DNA of 41,684 nucleotides from Gammaproteobacteria bacterium. Its GTDB lineage: Bacteria; Pseudomonadota; Gammaproteobacteria; UBA9214. Below, piece by piece: positions 10,287 through 19,710 of this stretch. Both the position numbers and the translations under genes were made by a program. Numbering within the stretch: the stretch's first letter is position 1; each line of letters begins with the position of its first letter. The notes below the pieces were generated by a model. The model was given only the letters and a program-made list of their open reading frames with translations, had not been told where the DNA came from and ran no database searches. The stretch spans positions 1 to 41,684 of the forward strand of contig JAOUBY010000014.1 of assembly GCA_029860045.1 (NCBI GenBank), written 5' to 3'.

Positions 10287-12374
10287 CTAGTTGAAATCCA
10301 GACTGAAGCGCAGGTAGGCGCGTGTCTCGAAGAAGTTCTCGTCGCGGAAGGTGAGATAGTCGTCACCGACGTTTTGCACGATCGCTTCCAGCATCATGTT
10401 GCTTCCCGCCGTGCGCCAGCGCTTTGCCGCGCGCAGATCGACACGGTCGTATCCAGGGATGCGGTCGCCGTCACCCAGCCAGACCATTTTTGATATGTGG
10501 TAGTAGGCCGCACTGACCTCAAATCCGTGCGGCAGTGATTTGCTCAGCAGGGCGCTGGTGATGTAGCGTGGGACAACATTCTCTTTGGGGTTGTCAAAGA
10601 CGTCCGGGTTGATCTGGTCGCGCCACACGATGTCGGTATCCAGTGTGGAAAATTGCAGGCTGAGGAAATCGCGTGGGCCGGCCTGGTATTTGAGCTGAAA
10701 CTCTCCACCATAAATCTTGACAAAGTTGTCATTCACCAACGCATCAACCAGAAAGGGTATGGCAGGGAACGGCTGCGGGATCGTCGGGTCGTCGACAAAC
10801 CGTATGCGATCCTCGATCTTTTCGTAAAACAACTTGGCGTCAAGCATCAGGCGACGGTCCAGCCAGTAACCGACATAACCGAGTTCGACCGAGGTCAGTG
10901 TTTCATGCCCCGGGTCTTTGGAGGCAAAATCAATAAAGTAGGGGGTGCCGTCGTCCAGTTTGTAGACGTTGTTGAAGTTGTTTTCGATAAGCGATGGATT
11001 ACGGATAGAACGGGTGTAGCTGGCGCGCATCGAGTGCTGTTTGTCGAATAGCCAGTTGATGGCAAGGCGCGGTGACAGGTGGGCGCCGAATTCATTACTG
11101 TTCTCTGCCATGGCGCCGAAGTTCAGCAGCAACTGGTCTGTTGCACGGTAGCTGATGTTGACAAACGCGCGCTGGCTGAACTCATCGATCCAGTCACCGC
11201 GGTTGGCCATTATCTGGGACTTCAACCGGTTGAGCCGGATGCCGGCACCGGCCACGGTGCGCAGCTTGCCGGACTGTGGCGAGGTATATTGCAGCGCCAT
11301 ATCATAGCGCTCGCCTTTATAGTCATACAGGCCAAAGTTGGCAACCTGGTCAGGGGTTCCGTCAAGCAGGGCGGGGACGAACTCCGGAGGAATACCATAG
11401 GCATGCGACAGCAAGTCACGGTAGCGATCGTTAGAATCGTAGGTGTTGTGATAGAACTGTATTCGCAGGTCCGCGTCGTCTTCCTGTGTGCGTTGCCAGC
11501 TGAGGAATTGATAGCTGCTTGATACCTGCTTGTCATGCGGTACCGGGTCCTCTCGTGGTTCAGCACCACCACCCAGATCTCCGCCTGCATAGCCGAGCTG
11601 GATATCCACTTCATCGCTCGGTCTTGGGTGCCAGTTGCCGCGGAACGAGGCCGCGGAAAGCTTGCGGTTATCGTTGGTGGAGTTCAGGTCTCCATCAAAA
11701 CCGTCCGATTCCTGGTAGTTGAGGGTGACGCGATAATCGAGTGCCCCGGCCGTTCCACCGTGGCGGATAACACCGTTGCGTGTTCCCAGGTCACCTGCAG
11801 TGATGCGTGCCGTGGTGCCCCTGTCCTGGTAGGGCAGGCGGGTAATGATATTGATGACCCCGGAAACCGCGTTGGAGCCGTACAGGGGGCTGTTGGGGCC
11901 ACGGATCACCTCGATACGTTCGATATCCTCCAGCACCAGGCCCAGCATCATCCAGTCGATATCGGCGAACGAGGGCTGGTAGATCGAGCGGCCATCGATC
12001 AATACCTGCATGCTACGCGGCCAGGCGTCACCCAGACCATGGTAGGTGACCGCGATCTGGTTGCCCTGCGGGTAGCCGACCACGAGGCCTGGTACCTGCC
12101 GCAGTACGTCGGCGACCTCGATGGCACCCGAGGCGGCAATCATGTCGCGGTCTATGATGGTGATGGAAGAGGGTGACTCCGTCAGTGGCTGGCGGATCCG
12201 GGTTGCCGAAATGACCGTGTCGATATCCCCGATGAAATCTTCCTCGGTTTCCAGCAGGTCGGCAGTGGTCCGGGGTGGCGCTGCCAGTGCGCCGGTCGAC
12301 CAGCTGGCCCAGCAAAGTACTGCGAATAGCAGCGGAAGTCTGGTTATGAACTTGCTTGCACAGGGCTCGTGCAT
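10287..12374 (-). CDS. TonB-dependent outer-membrane receptor
   Basis: This 695-aa protein has a signal peptide and a plug domain at about 50-170 (SATRIRQPLTESPSSITIID, PGLVVGY, RGPNSPLYGSNAVSGVINII). A long beta-barrel region of alternating aromatic strands ends in FSLDFN. Such receptors import siderophores, cobalamin, metals or organic ligands using TonB energy; the substrate is not visible. It lies between the response-regulator gene and the binding-protein/kinase pair on the same strand. That suggests it imports, or is controlled by, the ligand sensed by this locus. Confidence 0.92.
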   Translation of the reverse strand: MHEPCASKFITRLPLLFAVLCWASWSTGALAAPPRTTADLLETEEDFIGDIDTVISATRIRQPLTESPSSITIIDRDMIAASGAIEVADVLRQVPGLVVGYPQGNQIAVTYHGLGDAWPRSMQVLIDGRSIYQPSFADIDWMMLGLVLEDIERIEVIRGPNSPLYGSNAVSGVINIITRLPYQDRGTTARITAGDLGTRNGVIRHGGTAGALDYRVTLNYQESDGFDGDLNSTNDNRKLSAASFRGNWHPRPSDEVDIQLGYAGGDLGGGAEPREDPVPHDKQVSSSYQFLSWQRTQEDDADLRIQFYHNTYDSNDRYRDLLSHAYGIPPEFVPALLDGTPDQVANFGLYDYKGERYDMALQYTSPQSGKLRTVAGAGIRLNRLKSQIMANRGDWIDEFSQRAFVNISYRATDQLLLNFGAMAENSNEFGAHLSPRLAINWLFDKQHSMRASYTRSIRNPSLIENNFNNVYKLDDGTPYFIDFASKDPGHETLTSVELGYVGYWLDRRLMLDAKLFYEKIEDRIRFVDDPTIPQPFPAIPFLVDALVNDNFVKIYGGEFQLKYQAGPRDFLSLQFSTLDTDIVWRDQINPDVFDNPKENVVPRYITSALLSKSLPHGFEVSAAYYHISKMVWLGDGDRIPGYDRVDLRAAKRWRTAGSNMMLEAIVQNVGDDYLTFRDENFFETRAYLRFSLDFN

Positions 12375-12499
12375 TATTTTCTCCTCTCGTGTTTTCAGTT
12401 GTCCCTGTGATGATCCGCGTGGGTTCCTTCCCCGGTGGTCCTGGATGACACATGGCGGCAGGGAGCCCGGGTGCTCCCCTGTATCAGCTGCTGATGGAC

Positions 12500-13186
12500 T
12501 TACCCGATGGAAAAGAATCCCAGTTCGCGGCAGGCAATGGCTGCCTCGGTACGGTTGTTGACGCCAAGTATCCTGAATATGGCTGACAGGTGAATTTTTA
12601 CGGTGTGCTCCGACACATCCAGCTCCCTGGCGATGACCTTGTTGGAATGGCCGCTGGCCAGCAATTCGAGAACATCCATCTGGCGTCCGGTGAATGCCTC
12701 GCGCGTAATGTTGCCCTGGGTCAGCCCGGTTTTGTTACTTCCTGTACCCTGGGTCGCGCCGGCCTTGTCGTTCGCCGAACTGGCAAGCATTTCCGAGGGA
12801 ATATAAACAGCCCCGGAGAGTACCAGTTGCAATGCGCTGAGCAGAACACTGTTGGCGCAACTCTTGGGAATAAAACCTGCGGCACCGTGTTCGATGGCGC
12901 GTTGCATGGTGTGCTGGTTCTCGGTAGCCGAAAGTACCACCACGGGAATATCGGGATGCGTATTGCAGAGCGACTTGAGTAGCCCGAGTTCATTTGCGCC
13001 CGGCATATGCAGGTCAAGTATGACCAGGTTGATTTCCGGGTGCCCGGCCATTGCCTGTTGTACTTCATTGGCATCGGCTGCCTCGAAAGTTTCAGTCTGT
13101 GCCGGCAGTCCGGTTAGCGCGATCTTGAGCCCGTCACGCACCAGGCCATGATCATCAGCAATCAGAATCTTCAGGCTGTCTTCCAA
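12500..13186 (-). CDS. NarL/LuxR-type response regulator
   Basis: A 228-aa two-domain regulator. The N-terminal receiver has the acidic pair (ADD, 10-12) and phospho-Asp58 (LVILDLHMPG). A linker precedes a C-terminal LuxR helix-turn-helix at about 163-222 (SNKVIARELDVSEHTVKIHL). It is the first gene of the minus-strand sensing locus and the likely output of the hybrid kinase, whose Hpt domain fits a phosphorelay to a separate receiver. The 125-bp gap to the receptor gene could hold its target promoter. Confidence 0.92.
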   Translation of the reverse strand: MEDSLKILIADDHGLVRDGLKIALTGLPAQTETFEAADANEVQQAMAGHPEINLVILDLHMPGANELGLLKSLCNTHPDIPVVVLSATENQHTMQRAIEHGAAGFIPKSCANSVLLSALQLVLSGAVYIPSEMLASSANDKAGATQGTGSNKTGLTQGNITREAFTGRQMDVLELLASGHSNKVIARELDVSEHTVKIHLSAIFRILGVNNRTEAAIACRELGFFSIG

Positions 13187-13807
13187 AATTCCCCCTGTTT
13201 CCTTTTATATACCTGTTGGCAACCAGATTACCGCCTCACAACGTGGGGTGGCAATACATAATCAATAATCGGAAACGCAGCTTACCGGTTTTTATGTTTG
13301 GAGACGATGTTATCTGGGTAGTACGGGTGGCGGGAAACAACCAGGGGAGCTTTGACTTGCTCGTCATCGCGAGCGCCATGTACATGGAGGTTCCAGTGCC
13401 GCGGGAGGCAGGAGAAGGTGAGGTCGGGAACCGGCCGAGAGGCTGGCCTGGGTCATGCCGGGGGCGTCCAGCGCGGCAATCTCATGTTTAGAGTTAGTCT
13501 CCTGGAGATTGCCTTGTTACTTTGTTCCCCGGTAACTGCTCCATGCGTAACTCTACCTCCTACGGTCGCTTACGGCATCCCTGTCTGCCGCGGCACTGGA
13601 ACCTCCATGTGCATCGTCTATGCAGTTGTCGCAATGACGACACATCAGAGCCACTCTAGTAAGAATGTACTAGTACGATTGTATTAGTGCGCTGTTGCCA
13701 CAGATTGTTTAGGGTTATCAGGACAGGGACGTTAAACGGAAACAGGGATGTGCACCCGAACACAGGGACGTGTTCCTTATCTTTCCAGCCTGTTGCGGCC
13801 CCCTGGG
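13187..13807. other. 621-bp gene-free stretch upstream of the response regulator
   Basis: No supported coding region lies here. Reading frames of 91 and 111 codons cross the palindromic element and have no recognisable product. The stretch holds the MITE-like element (13362-13639), an AT-rich patch with TACTAGTAC near 13670, and two short repeats of ACAGGGACGT near 13723 and 13762. The promoter of the response-regulator gene should lie just above 13187. Confidence 0.6.
13362..13639. mobile_element. MITE-like element with nested inverted repeats
   Basis: Outer ends CGTCATCGCG (13362-13371) and CGCAATGACG (13630-13639) are inverted with one mismatch. Inside are perfect 22-bp inverted arms (13383-13404 and 13588-13609). 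An inner pair, GGCAATCTC (13474-13482) and GAGATTGCC (13504-13512), is also perfect. No transposase is encoded. The CGTCATTGCGAG-type end and GCAATCTC core resemble abundant non-autonomous repeats of proteobacteria. No clear target duplication was seen. Confidence 0.65.
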
Positions 13808-14212
13808 CTATTTTCTGGTGTGCTTGATGTAGCGCGGGTGGTCGAGCTGTTCCAGCTGCATGGACTCGCCACTGATTGTTACCTTCCCGGCTTTCCCGTC
13901 AATTGCCAGCTTGCAATATACTTCGCCACGCCAGTCAATCGGCAACGGTGCGTGGTCGCGGTAGGTGTAGATGTTATTGGTCAGGTCGCCCCCGCTGATC
14001 TCACACGGGCAATCGGGGAGTTCGCCATCCAGCTCGATGTCCCGGATGGTCAGGGAGACGGCCTGGGTCCATAGCGAGTCCTCGATCGCACCTTCCATAT
14101 CCTGGACCAGGAACACCTTCGAGAAGTGCAGCGTAATGGAGTCGTCGCCATCCCGGTCGATGGACTCCAGCCGGGCGCCGGGCAGTTGCAGGGTCTGGGT
14201 TGTATCGCTCAT
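13808..14212 (-). CDS. Conserved-looking hypothetical protein, 134 aa
   Basis: I do not recognise a family. The soluble 134-aa product is acidic in its first half (LESIDRDGDDSITLHFSK), with a central CPC pair (DCPCEISGGD) and a basic tail (IKHTRK). It has no signal peptide or membrane segment. Regular hydrophobic alternation suggests a small beta-rich domain. It lies 21 bp downstream of the DUF255 gene on the same strand and is probably co-transcribed with it. Confidence 0.65.
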   Translation of the reverse strand: MSDTTQTLQLPGARLESIDRDGDDSITLHFSKVFLVQDMEGAIEDSLWTQAVSLTIRDIELDGELPDCPCEISGGDLTNNIYTYRDHAPLPIDWRGEVYCKLAIDGKAGKVTISGESMQLEQLDHPRYIKHTRK

Positions 14213-14233
14213 GGGTTTGTTCTCTTTATCGGT

Positions 14234-16297
14234 TCAGGCCAGAAGGTTTTTCAGCGCATCCAGGTCGGCGACTGGCTCGCTGCAACTCGTGCCGCTGCAC
14301 AGGTACGCTACGCCATCGCCGCGTGCCTCACGCAATGCCAGTTGCCCGGGTAGCCTGGTTGCCGTAGCCGGTATAGCCAGCGTCAGGCGTGCCGGTGCGT
14401 AGTTACGTGATACCGCGTTACTCCATGTATCGAGCGCGGTTTCCGGCCCGCGAATAATAACGGTCTGGAAGGGAAACAGCGATTCTTCCAGTGCTACCAG
14501 CAGGCTGGTGTGACCGTGTGGCATCGACTCGATGCCCGACCAGGTGCTCTTCAGGGTTTGCTCGGCTGCCTCAAGGTAACGGGTCTCGCCGAGCAGGTGA
14601 CCGAGCCTGCCGAACACCCGTGCGGCTATGCCGTTTCCGGATGGCATGGCATCGTCGTGGTCAGGTCGTGAGCGCTGGATCAGTGCCTCGTGATCGTCCG
14701 AGGTAAAGAAAAAGCCGCCGTTCGGGTCCTGAAAGTGTGCCAGTACGACTTCCGCCAGTTCGATGGCAAAGTCGAGGTCACCATCGCGCCAGCGTACCTG
14801 TAGCATCTCCAGGATGGCATCGATCAGGTACACGTAGTCATCGAGATAGGCGTTCAGATGCGCATGGCCGTCCTTGCTGGTTGCAAGCAGGCGACCGTCT
14901 TTCCAGAGCGTCTGCCTGATGAAGTCCAGTGCACGTTGTGCCGAATCAAGCCAGTCGGGTTCAGCCAGGTGGCGCGCGGCAATGGCCATGCCGCGAATCA
15001 TGAGCCCGTTCCAGGACGTCAGCACCTTGTCGTCACGGCCGGGGCGCACACGTTGCTCGCGTGCGTGGAACAGTATCTCGCCGGCACGTTCAATGCTTTC
15101 CCGTACCGCTTCAGGCGGGCGGGAGAATTCCGCGGCCAGCTCATCGACGCTGCGGTATATATGCAGGTGCCAGTGCCCTTCAAAGTTGGCGGCACGATCC
15201 AGTCCGTAACGCCGGGCAAACAGCGGGTAGTCTTCATCACCAAGTAGTGTGCGTACCTGTTCCGGTGACCATACGTAGAATTTTCCCTCCATGCCTTCCG
15301 AGTCGGCATCCAGGCTGGAGTAGTAGCCGCCCTGCGGGGCCTGCATTTCGCGCATGACCCACCCGGCCGTCTGGCGGCAGATGCGCTTGAACAGCGGATT
15401 TCCGGTGGTTGCCCAGGCCTCGGCATACAGTGCCAGCAACGGCCCGTTGTCATACAGCATCTTCTCGAAGTGCGGGATCATCCAGTGATCATCCACCGAG
15501 TAGCGGCAGAAACCGCCACCCAGCTGGTCGAACATGCCGCCACGTGCCATTTTCTCCAGGCTGAACACGGCCATGTGCAATGCGCGCTGGTCCGGTTTCC
15601 CGGAGCTGGTGCGTCCACCGGCCCAGTGACGCAGCAGGCGCTCGATGTTGGTCGGGTGCGGAAATTTTGGTGCGCGGCCAAAACCGCCGTCGCTGGCATC
15701 AAAACTCTTTTCCAGCAGTTGTCGTGCACTGTCCAGCGGCAGGGCATTGAGTGACGTGGCTACAGTGCCGCTGTTCATGTTGTGCAGGGCATCCAGCAGT
15801 GAACTGTTCTGTTCGCGAATTTCGTCTTCATTTGCATCCAGGAAGTCGCGGATGCGTTTTAGCAGGTCACTGAATGCGGGCATGCCATGGCGTGGCTGGT
15901 CGGGGAAATAGGTGCCGGCAAAAAACGGCACCTGGTCGTCGGGCGTCAGAAACACCGTCAGTGGCCAGCCGCCGGGGCGCCGCGTCAGCAGCGAGTGGGC
16001 CGTCTGGTAGATCCTGTCGATATCGGGTCGCTCCTCGCGGTCCACCTTGACGTTGATGAACAGTTCATTCATCAGTTCCGCGGTCTGCGGGTCTTCAAAG
16101 GACTCGTGTGCCATTACGTGGCACCAGTGGCAGGCGGAATAACCCACGGATAACAGGATAGGCTTGTTCTCCCGGCGCGCCTTCTCCAGTGCCTTCGGGT
16201 TCCATGGATACCAGTCCACCGGGTTGTGCACGTGTTGCAGCAGATAGGGGCTGGTCTCGCCGGCGAGATGGTTGGTATAGTCGCTGTGCTCGTTCAT
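14234..16297 (-). CDS. Thioredoxin-domain protein, DUF255/YyaL family
   Basis: This 687-aa protein has an N-terminal thioredoxin-like domain with the family's [14 protein letters not shown] signature; Cys56 and Cys59 form the CxxC. A long alpha/alpha-barrel region similar to N-acylglucosamine epimerases and glycoside hydrolases follows ([21 protein letters not shown], residues near 262-282). The family (YyaL, SSP411) is widespread but its biochemical role is not established. It is cytoplasmic, since no signal peptide is seen. The ATG at 16297 gives the usual start, with TSPYLLQH shortly after. Confidence 0.92.
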   Translation of the reverse strand: MNEHSDYTNHLAGETSPYLLQHVHNPVDWYPWNPKALEKARRENKPILLSVGYSACHWCHVMAHESFEDPQTAELMNELFINVKVDREERPDIDRIYQTAHSLLTRRPGGWPLTVFLTPDDQVPFFAGTYFPDQPRHGMPAFSDLLKRIRDFLDANEDEIREQNSSLLDALHNMNSGTVATSLNALPLDSARQLLEKSFDASDGGFGRAPKFPHPTNIERLLRHWAGGRTSSGKPDQRALHMAVFSLEKMARGGMFDQLGGGFCRYSVDDHWMIPHFEKMLYDNGPLLALYAEAWATTGNPLFKRICRQTAGWVMREMQAPQGGYYSSLDADSEGMEGKFYVWSPEQVRTLLGDEDYPLFARRYGLDRAANFEGHWHLHIYRSVDELAAEFSRPPEAVRESIERAGEILFHAREQRVRPGRDDKVLTSWNGLMIRGMAIAARHLAEPDWLDSAQRALDFIRQTLWKDGRLLATSKDGHAHLNAYLDDYVYLIDAILEMLQVRWRDGDLDFAIELAEVVLAHFQDPNGGFFFTSDDHEALIQRSRPDHDDAMPSGNGIAARVFGRLGHLLGETRYLEAAEQTLKSTWSGIESMPHGHTSLLVALEESLFPFQTVIIRGPETALDTWSNAVSRNYAPARLTLAIPATATRLPGQLALREARGDGVAYLCSGTSCSEPVADLDALKNLLA

Positions 16298-16402
16298 AAC
16301 GTCTTTGAACAGTGATATCTGCAGGGGCGATGTACTATAGACGAAGCGTATCCGGGTGTCGCGCGAAGGGCTGTTTTACACCCACCGGACGTAGGGTATT
16401 CA

Positions 16403-17125
16403 GTGGAATTGAGTGTTGTCATACCGGTGTTTAACGAGGCGGCCTGCATCAGGCAATTGCTGGATGAAACACGCGCGCAGCTCGAAGGCCAGGTCCACTA
16501 CGAGGTCATCGTTGTGGATGACGGCAGTACTGACAGTACCGCCGCGGTGCTTGCCGATTGCCGTCGCGAACTGCCACGGCTGCGGGTGTTACACCATCGG
16601 CAGTGTTATGGACAGAGTGCGGCACTTGCCAGTGGCATTAACGCTGCCCGTGCGCCCTGGGTTGCCACACTGGACGGGGATGGTCAGAACGATCCTGCCG
16701 ATATCATGAAACTCTACCAGGCAATGGAACAGAGCCCTGGTGATGTGATGATGATTGCCGGGGCACGCCGGCAGCGCCATGACAGCTGGTTGCGCCGTGT
16801 CTCGTCGCGGGTTGCGAACCGCGTGCGTGCCGCGCTGCTGGGTGATGATACCTTCGACACCGGTTGCGGGTTGAAACTGTTGCCGCGCGCGGTGTTTCTT
16901 TCCCTGCCGCAATTCAGTCACATGCACCGTTTTCTGCCGGCGCTGGTTCAACGCCAGGGGGGTGAGGTAAAGAGCGTCGATGTCAATCACCGCCCGCGCC
17001 AGCTTGGCAGCTCCAAGTACGGCGTGATGAACCGGCTCTGGGTCGGCATTATTGATCTGTTTGGCGTCTGGTGGCTGAAACGACGTGCGTTACGGCCCAT
17101 TGTTGACGAGGTCAATGGACCATGA
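16403..17125 (+). CDS. Family 2 glycosyltransferase, polyprenyl-phosphate type
   Basis: A 240-aa GT2 enzyme. The N-terminus (ELSVVIPVFNEAACI) and VVDDGSTDSTAA bind the nucleotide sugar; LDGDGQNDP holds the metal-binding motif; and TGCGLKL is the usual DPM1/ArnC-like late motif. It lacks the C-terminal membrane helices of some relatives. The start overlaps no upstream gene, and its stop overlaps the next gene by 4 bp (ATGA). Together with the downstream VTT protein and GT39 enzyme, it likely makes a lipid-linked sugar donor; the sugar is unknown. Confidence 0.88.
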   Translation: MELSVVIPVFNEAACIRQLLDETRAQLEGQVHYEVIVVDDGSTDSTAAVLADCRRELPRLRVLHHRQCYGQSAALASGINAARAPWVATLDGDGQNDPADIMKLYQAMEQSPGDVMMIAGARRQRHDSWLRRVSSRVANRVRAALLGDDTFDTGCGLKLLPRAVFLSLPQFSHMHRFLPALVQRQGGEVKSVDVNHRPRQLGSSKYGVMNRLWVGIIDLFGVWWLKRRALRPIVDEVNGP

Positions 17126-17796
17126 ACCCGTTACCGTTGATTTTCCGCGGACTGATCGTGATTGCCATGCTGGTACTGGTTGCCTGGCTGCTCGGTGATG
17201 TACTGGACCGGCACTGGATCGATGTCTATGTGCGCGAGCAGGGCATTGCCGGTGAACTGTTGTTCGTGTGCGTCGCCGGCCTGCTGATCAGCATCGGTCT
17301 GTCACGCCAGCTGGTGGCCTTTCTTGCCGGTTACGGCTTCGGGTTTACGGCCGGCCTGGTGCTGGCCATGGTGGCCGTGATTGCCGGTTGTATTACCACC
17401 TTTTATATCACGCGTCTGTTGTTGCGCGATTTTGTGCGCAGGCACCGGACGCCGCGCCTGCGAAAAATCGACCACTTTATCCATAACAACACGTTTGCCA
17501 CCACGCTGCTGTTCCGGCTGTTGCCGGTGGGTAGTAACTGGCTGGTGAATATTGCCGCCGGTGCGTCATCCGTGCGCAGCCTGCAGTTCTTTCTCGGTTC
17601 CGCGCTTGGTTATATTCCGCAAATGATGATCTTTGCGCTGGTCGGCAGTGGCAGTCAGTTGCAACAGTTCTGGCAAATCGCCATTGCCATGGCGATGTTT
17701 GTTGCTGCCGCCGTACTGGGGGGCTGGTTGTTCGGGCGTTACCGGCAACAGCAGGGCCCGGAGCAATCGGCTGAAAGTCCGGCACCAGCTACCTGA
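17122..17796 (+). CDS. VTT-domain (TVP38/TMEM64, DedA-like) membrane protein
   Basis: A 224-aa integral membrane protein with about five hydrophobic segments: near 7-24, 46-62, 70-95, a re-entrant region around 125-150, and 175-203. The family's FxxGYGFGFTxG-like segment (AGYGFGFTAGL) and the FRLLPVGSNWLVN motif support the VTT/SNARE-associated family, some members of which move lipids such as undecaprenyl phosphate. Its 4-bp overlap with the GT2 gene argues for coupled translation and a shared lipid-carrier role. Confidence 0.85.
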   Translation: MNPLPLIFRGLIVIAMLVLVAWLLGDVLDRHWIDVYVREQGIAGELLFVCVAGLLISIGLSRQLVAFLAGYGFGFTAGLVLAMVAVIAGCITTFYITRLLLRDFVRRHRTPRLRKIDHFIHNNTFATTLLFRLLPVGSNWLVNIAAGASSVRSLQFFLGSALGYIPQMMIFALVGSGSQLQQFWQIAIAMAMFVAAAVLGGWLFGRYRQQQGPEQSAESPAPAT

Positions 17797-17943
17797 CAGT
17801 CAGGTATGGTCTTTTCATTATCGTGCAGACCTGTTGCTGTCCCATAAATTCCCTCTCCCTCCGGGCAACGCAGGACGCAGTTGCCAGGAGGCGTATAGAA
17901 AATATAAAAACAAATCCACAGGGCACACAGAGAGAAGCACACT

Positions 17944-18018
17944 GTCGTTCCCGCGCAGGCGGGAATCCAGCCATAATTACACTTTTTCGGGCTGGGTTCC
18001 CGCCTGCGCGGGAACGAC
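17944..18018. repeat. REP-type long inverted repeat
   Basis: Arms of 28 bases (17944-17971 and 17991-18018) are inverted with one mismatch and enclose a 19-base AT-rich loop; the outermost 21 bp pair perfectly. The GTTCCCGCGCAGGCGGGAA core is a very common intergenic repeat in proteobacteria. TTGCCAGG occurs directly at 17881-17888 and 18041-18048, flanking the element. The position in a 278-bp gap between the VTT and GT39 genes means it could also act as a transcript-stabilising or terminating hairpin. Confidence 0.8.
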
Positions 18019-18074
18019 GACATTTTTCTCATTCATGGTCTTGCCAGGGGGATATCCAAGGTTAATGAACAGCA

Positions 18075-19679
18075 GTGGCACAGAATAAAGATATACAAGA
18101 GGGAGTGGCTGCATGGATGACAGTAGTCGGACTGTGGCTGCTGGCGACCCTGACCGGCCTGCTGACCCGGCCGTTGATCCCGGCGGACGAATTGCGTTAT
18201 GCCGCGGTGGCCTGGGAGATGTGGGCACGTGGCGACTTTCTGGTGCCGTACCTCAATGGTGAGCCCTACAGTCACAAGCCCCCGCTGTTCTTCTGGCTGA
18301 TCCACGTCGGCTGGTGGCTGTTTGGCGTCAGCGAATGGGTCGTGCGTGCCGTTGCGCCGGTTCTGGCCCTGTTGATCCTGCTGGTGAGCGCGTTGCTGGC
18401 GCGACAGTTGTGGCCGCAGGAGGCCGTTATTGCCCGCCAGGTCCCTGCGGTGCTGTTTTCAAGTGTCTTCCTGGTGGCCTTTTTCACCTGGGTGCAGATC
18501 GACCTGTTGCTGGTGTTGTGTGTGCTGCTGGGCATGCTGGGTATTGTCTTCGCGGCCCGGCAGCATGGTTCCGGCTGGTTGTTGACCGGTGTTGCGATTG
18601 GCCTGGGGCTGCTTGCCAAGGGCCCGGTTATCCTGCTGCACCTGCTGCCGGTGGCATTGCTGGCGCCGCTCTGGTTGCCGGCTGCTGTGCGCCACGGCTG
18701 GTCGTGGTATGCCGCTATCGTGGCCAGTGTGCTCATGGGTGCGGCGATGGCACTGGCCTGGGCATTGCCGGCGGCACAGGCCGGCGGTGAGACCTACCGT
18801 GAAGCCATTTTCTGGGGGCAGACCGCCGCGCGCGTGGTTGACTCGTTTGCCCATGCACACCCGGTCTGGTGGTACCTGCCCTGGCTGCTGCTGCTGTTTG
18901 CCCCCTGGATCTGGTTGCCCTGGTTGTGGCGTGCGGCCCGGCAGTCCTGGCAACAACGCGACAGCGGCATGCGCTTCTGCCTCAGCTGGCTGGTGAGTGT
19001 GTTCTTCCTGCTGAGCCTGGTCAGTGGCAAGCAGCTGAAATACCTGTTGCCGCTATCGCCCGTATTTGCCCTGCTGGTGGCGCATGTGATTAGCCGCATG
19101 CCGCAGCGTCCGTTGACAAACAGGCCCTGGCTGCTGGCCGGTTTACTGGCGGGGCTGGGTGTCATCGGCATGGTGGCACCGTTTGTTCTCGACAATGCGC
19201 CGTGGTTGAACGATGTACATCCGCTGTGGGGCGGGTTGCTGGTATTGCTGGCTGCACTGTTGCTGTACCTGCCGCCCGCCAGGCCGGACCAGTACCCGTT
19301 GCGCATGCTGGCGCTGTCGGTGTGTGTAGTCTGCATCGGGGAACTCGGCGTGCTGCGTATCGGGGCGCCGGCCTATGACCTCAAGCAGGCCAGCCACTTG
19401 CTGGCACTGGCGCAGGCAGAGGGCAGGCCGGTGGCGGTGCTGGACCGCTACCACGGGCAATTCGGTTTTTACGGGCGACTGACAGAGCCCCTCATACAGC
19501 TGCATCCGGGGCAGGCGCATGCCTGGGCACGGCAGCATCCACGCGGCTACCTGGTCATCACGAATCGGAAGTCAGCGACAGCACCGGTGTCGGCCCGGTT
19601 TGCCCAGCCCTACCAGGGAGGGTATCTTGCCATCCTCGATGCCGCCGCCGTGGCGGAGAATGGCCCGCCGCTGCCCTGA
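18075..19679 (+). CDS. ArnT-like GT39 family glycosyltransferase
   Basis: A 534-aa multi-spanning membrane protein of the ArnT/PMT (GT39, GT-C) type. The first loop has RPLIPADELRYAAVAWEMW and then YLNGEPYSHKPPLFFW, the family's catalytic-loop signature with an acidic residue. About ten or more hydrophobic segments follow, then a small periplasmic C-terminal domain. Such enzymes move a sugar from undecaprenyl phosphate to lipid A or a protein. GTG at 18075 is used here; ATG at 18117 is a reasonable alternative start. Confidence 0.88.
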   Translation: MAQNKDIQEGVAAWMTVVGLWLLATLTGLLTRPLIPADELRYAAVAWEMWARGDFLVPYLNGEPYSHKPPLFFWLIHVGWWLFGVSEWVVRAVAPVLALLILLVSALLARQLWPQEAVIARQVPAVLFSSVFLVAFFTWVQIDLLLVLCVLLGMLGIVFAARQHGSGWLLTGVAIGLGLLAKGPVILLHLLPVALLAPLWLPAAVRHGWSWYAAIVASVLMGAAMALAWALPAAQAGGETYREAIFWGQTAARVVDSFAHAHPVWWYLPWLLLLFAPWIWLPWLWRAARQSWQQRDSGMRFCLSWLVSVFFLLSLVSGKQLKYLLPLSPVFALLVAHVISRMPQRPLTNRPWLLAGLLAGLGVIGMVAPFVLDNAPWLNDVHPLWGGLLVLLAALLLYLPPARPDQYPLRMLALSVCVVCIGELGVLRIGAPAYDLKQASHLLALAQAEGRPVAVLDRYHGQFGFYGRLTEPLIQLHPGQAHAWARQHPRGYLVITNRKSATAPVSARFAQPYQGGYLAILDAAAVAENGPPLP

Positions 19680-19710
19680 TGGCAGCGACATCATCCTGTG
19701 AGAAAAGATC

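Noticed and set aside
10038-12176. Several plus-strand open frames of 130-213 codons opposite the TonB receptor gene
   Set aside because: They are antisense shadows: the minus-strand frame has clear plug and barrel motifs over its whole length, and the plus frames have no domains or ribosome sites.
13216-13687. 91- and 111-codon frames in the gap above the response regulator
   Set aside because: They run through the nested inverted repeats, lack a ribosome site and encode no recognisable protein.
13665-13690. Possible third copy of the TAGTAC...GTAGTA motif
   Set aside because: Only the CTAGTAC half matches; the AATCAGCCA part and the second half are missing, so it was not counted.
17944-18018. 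CRISPR-like repeats
   Set aside because: Only two inverted arms, not direct repeats with regular spacers; it is a REP-type hairpin.
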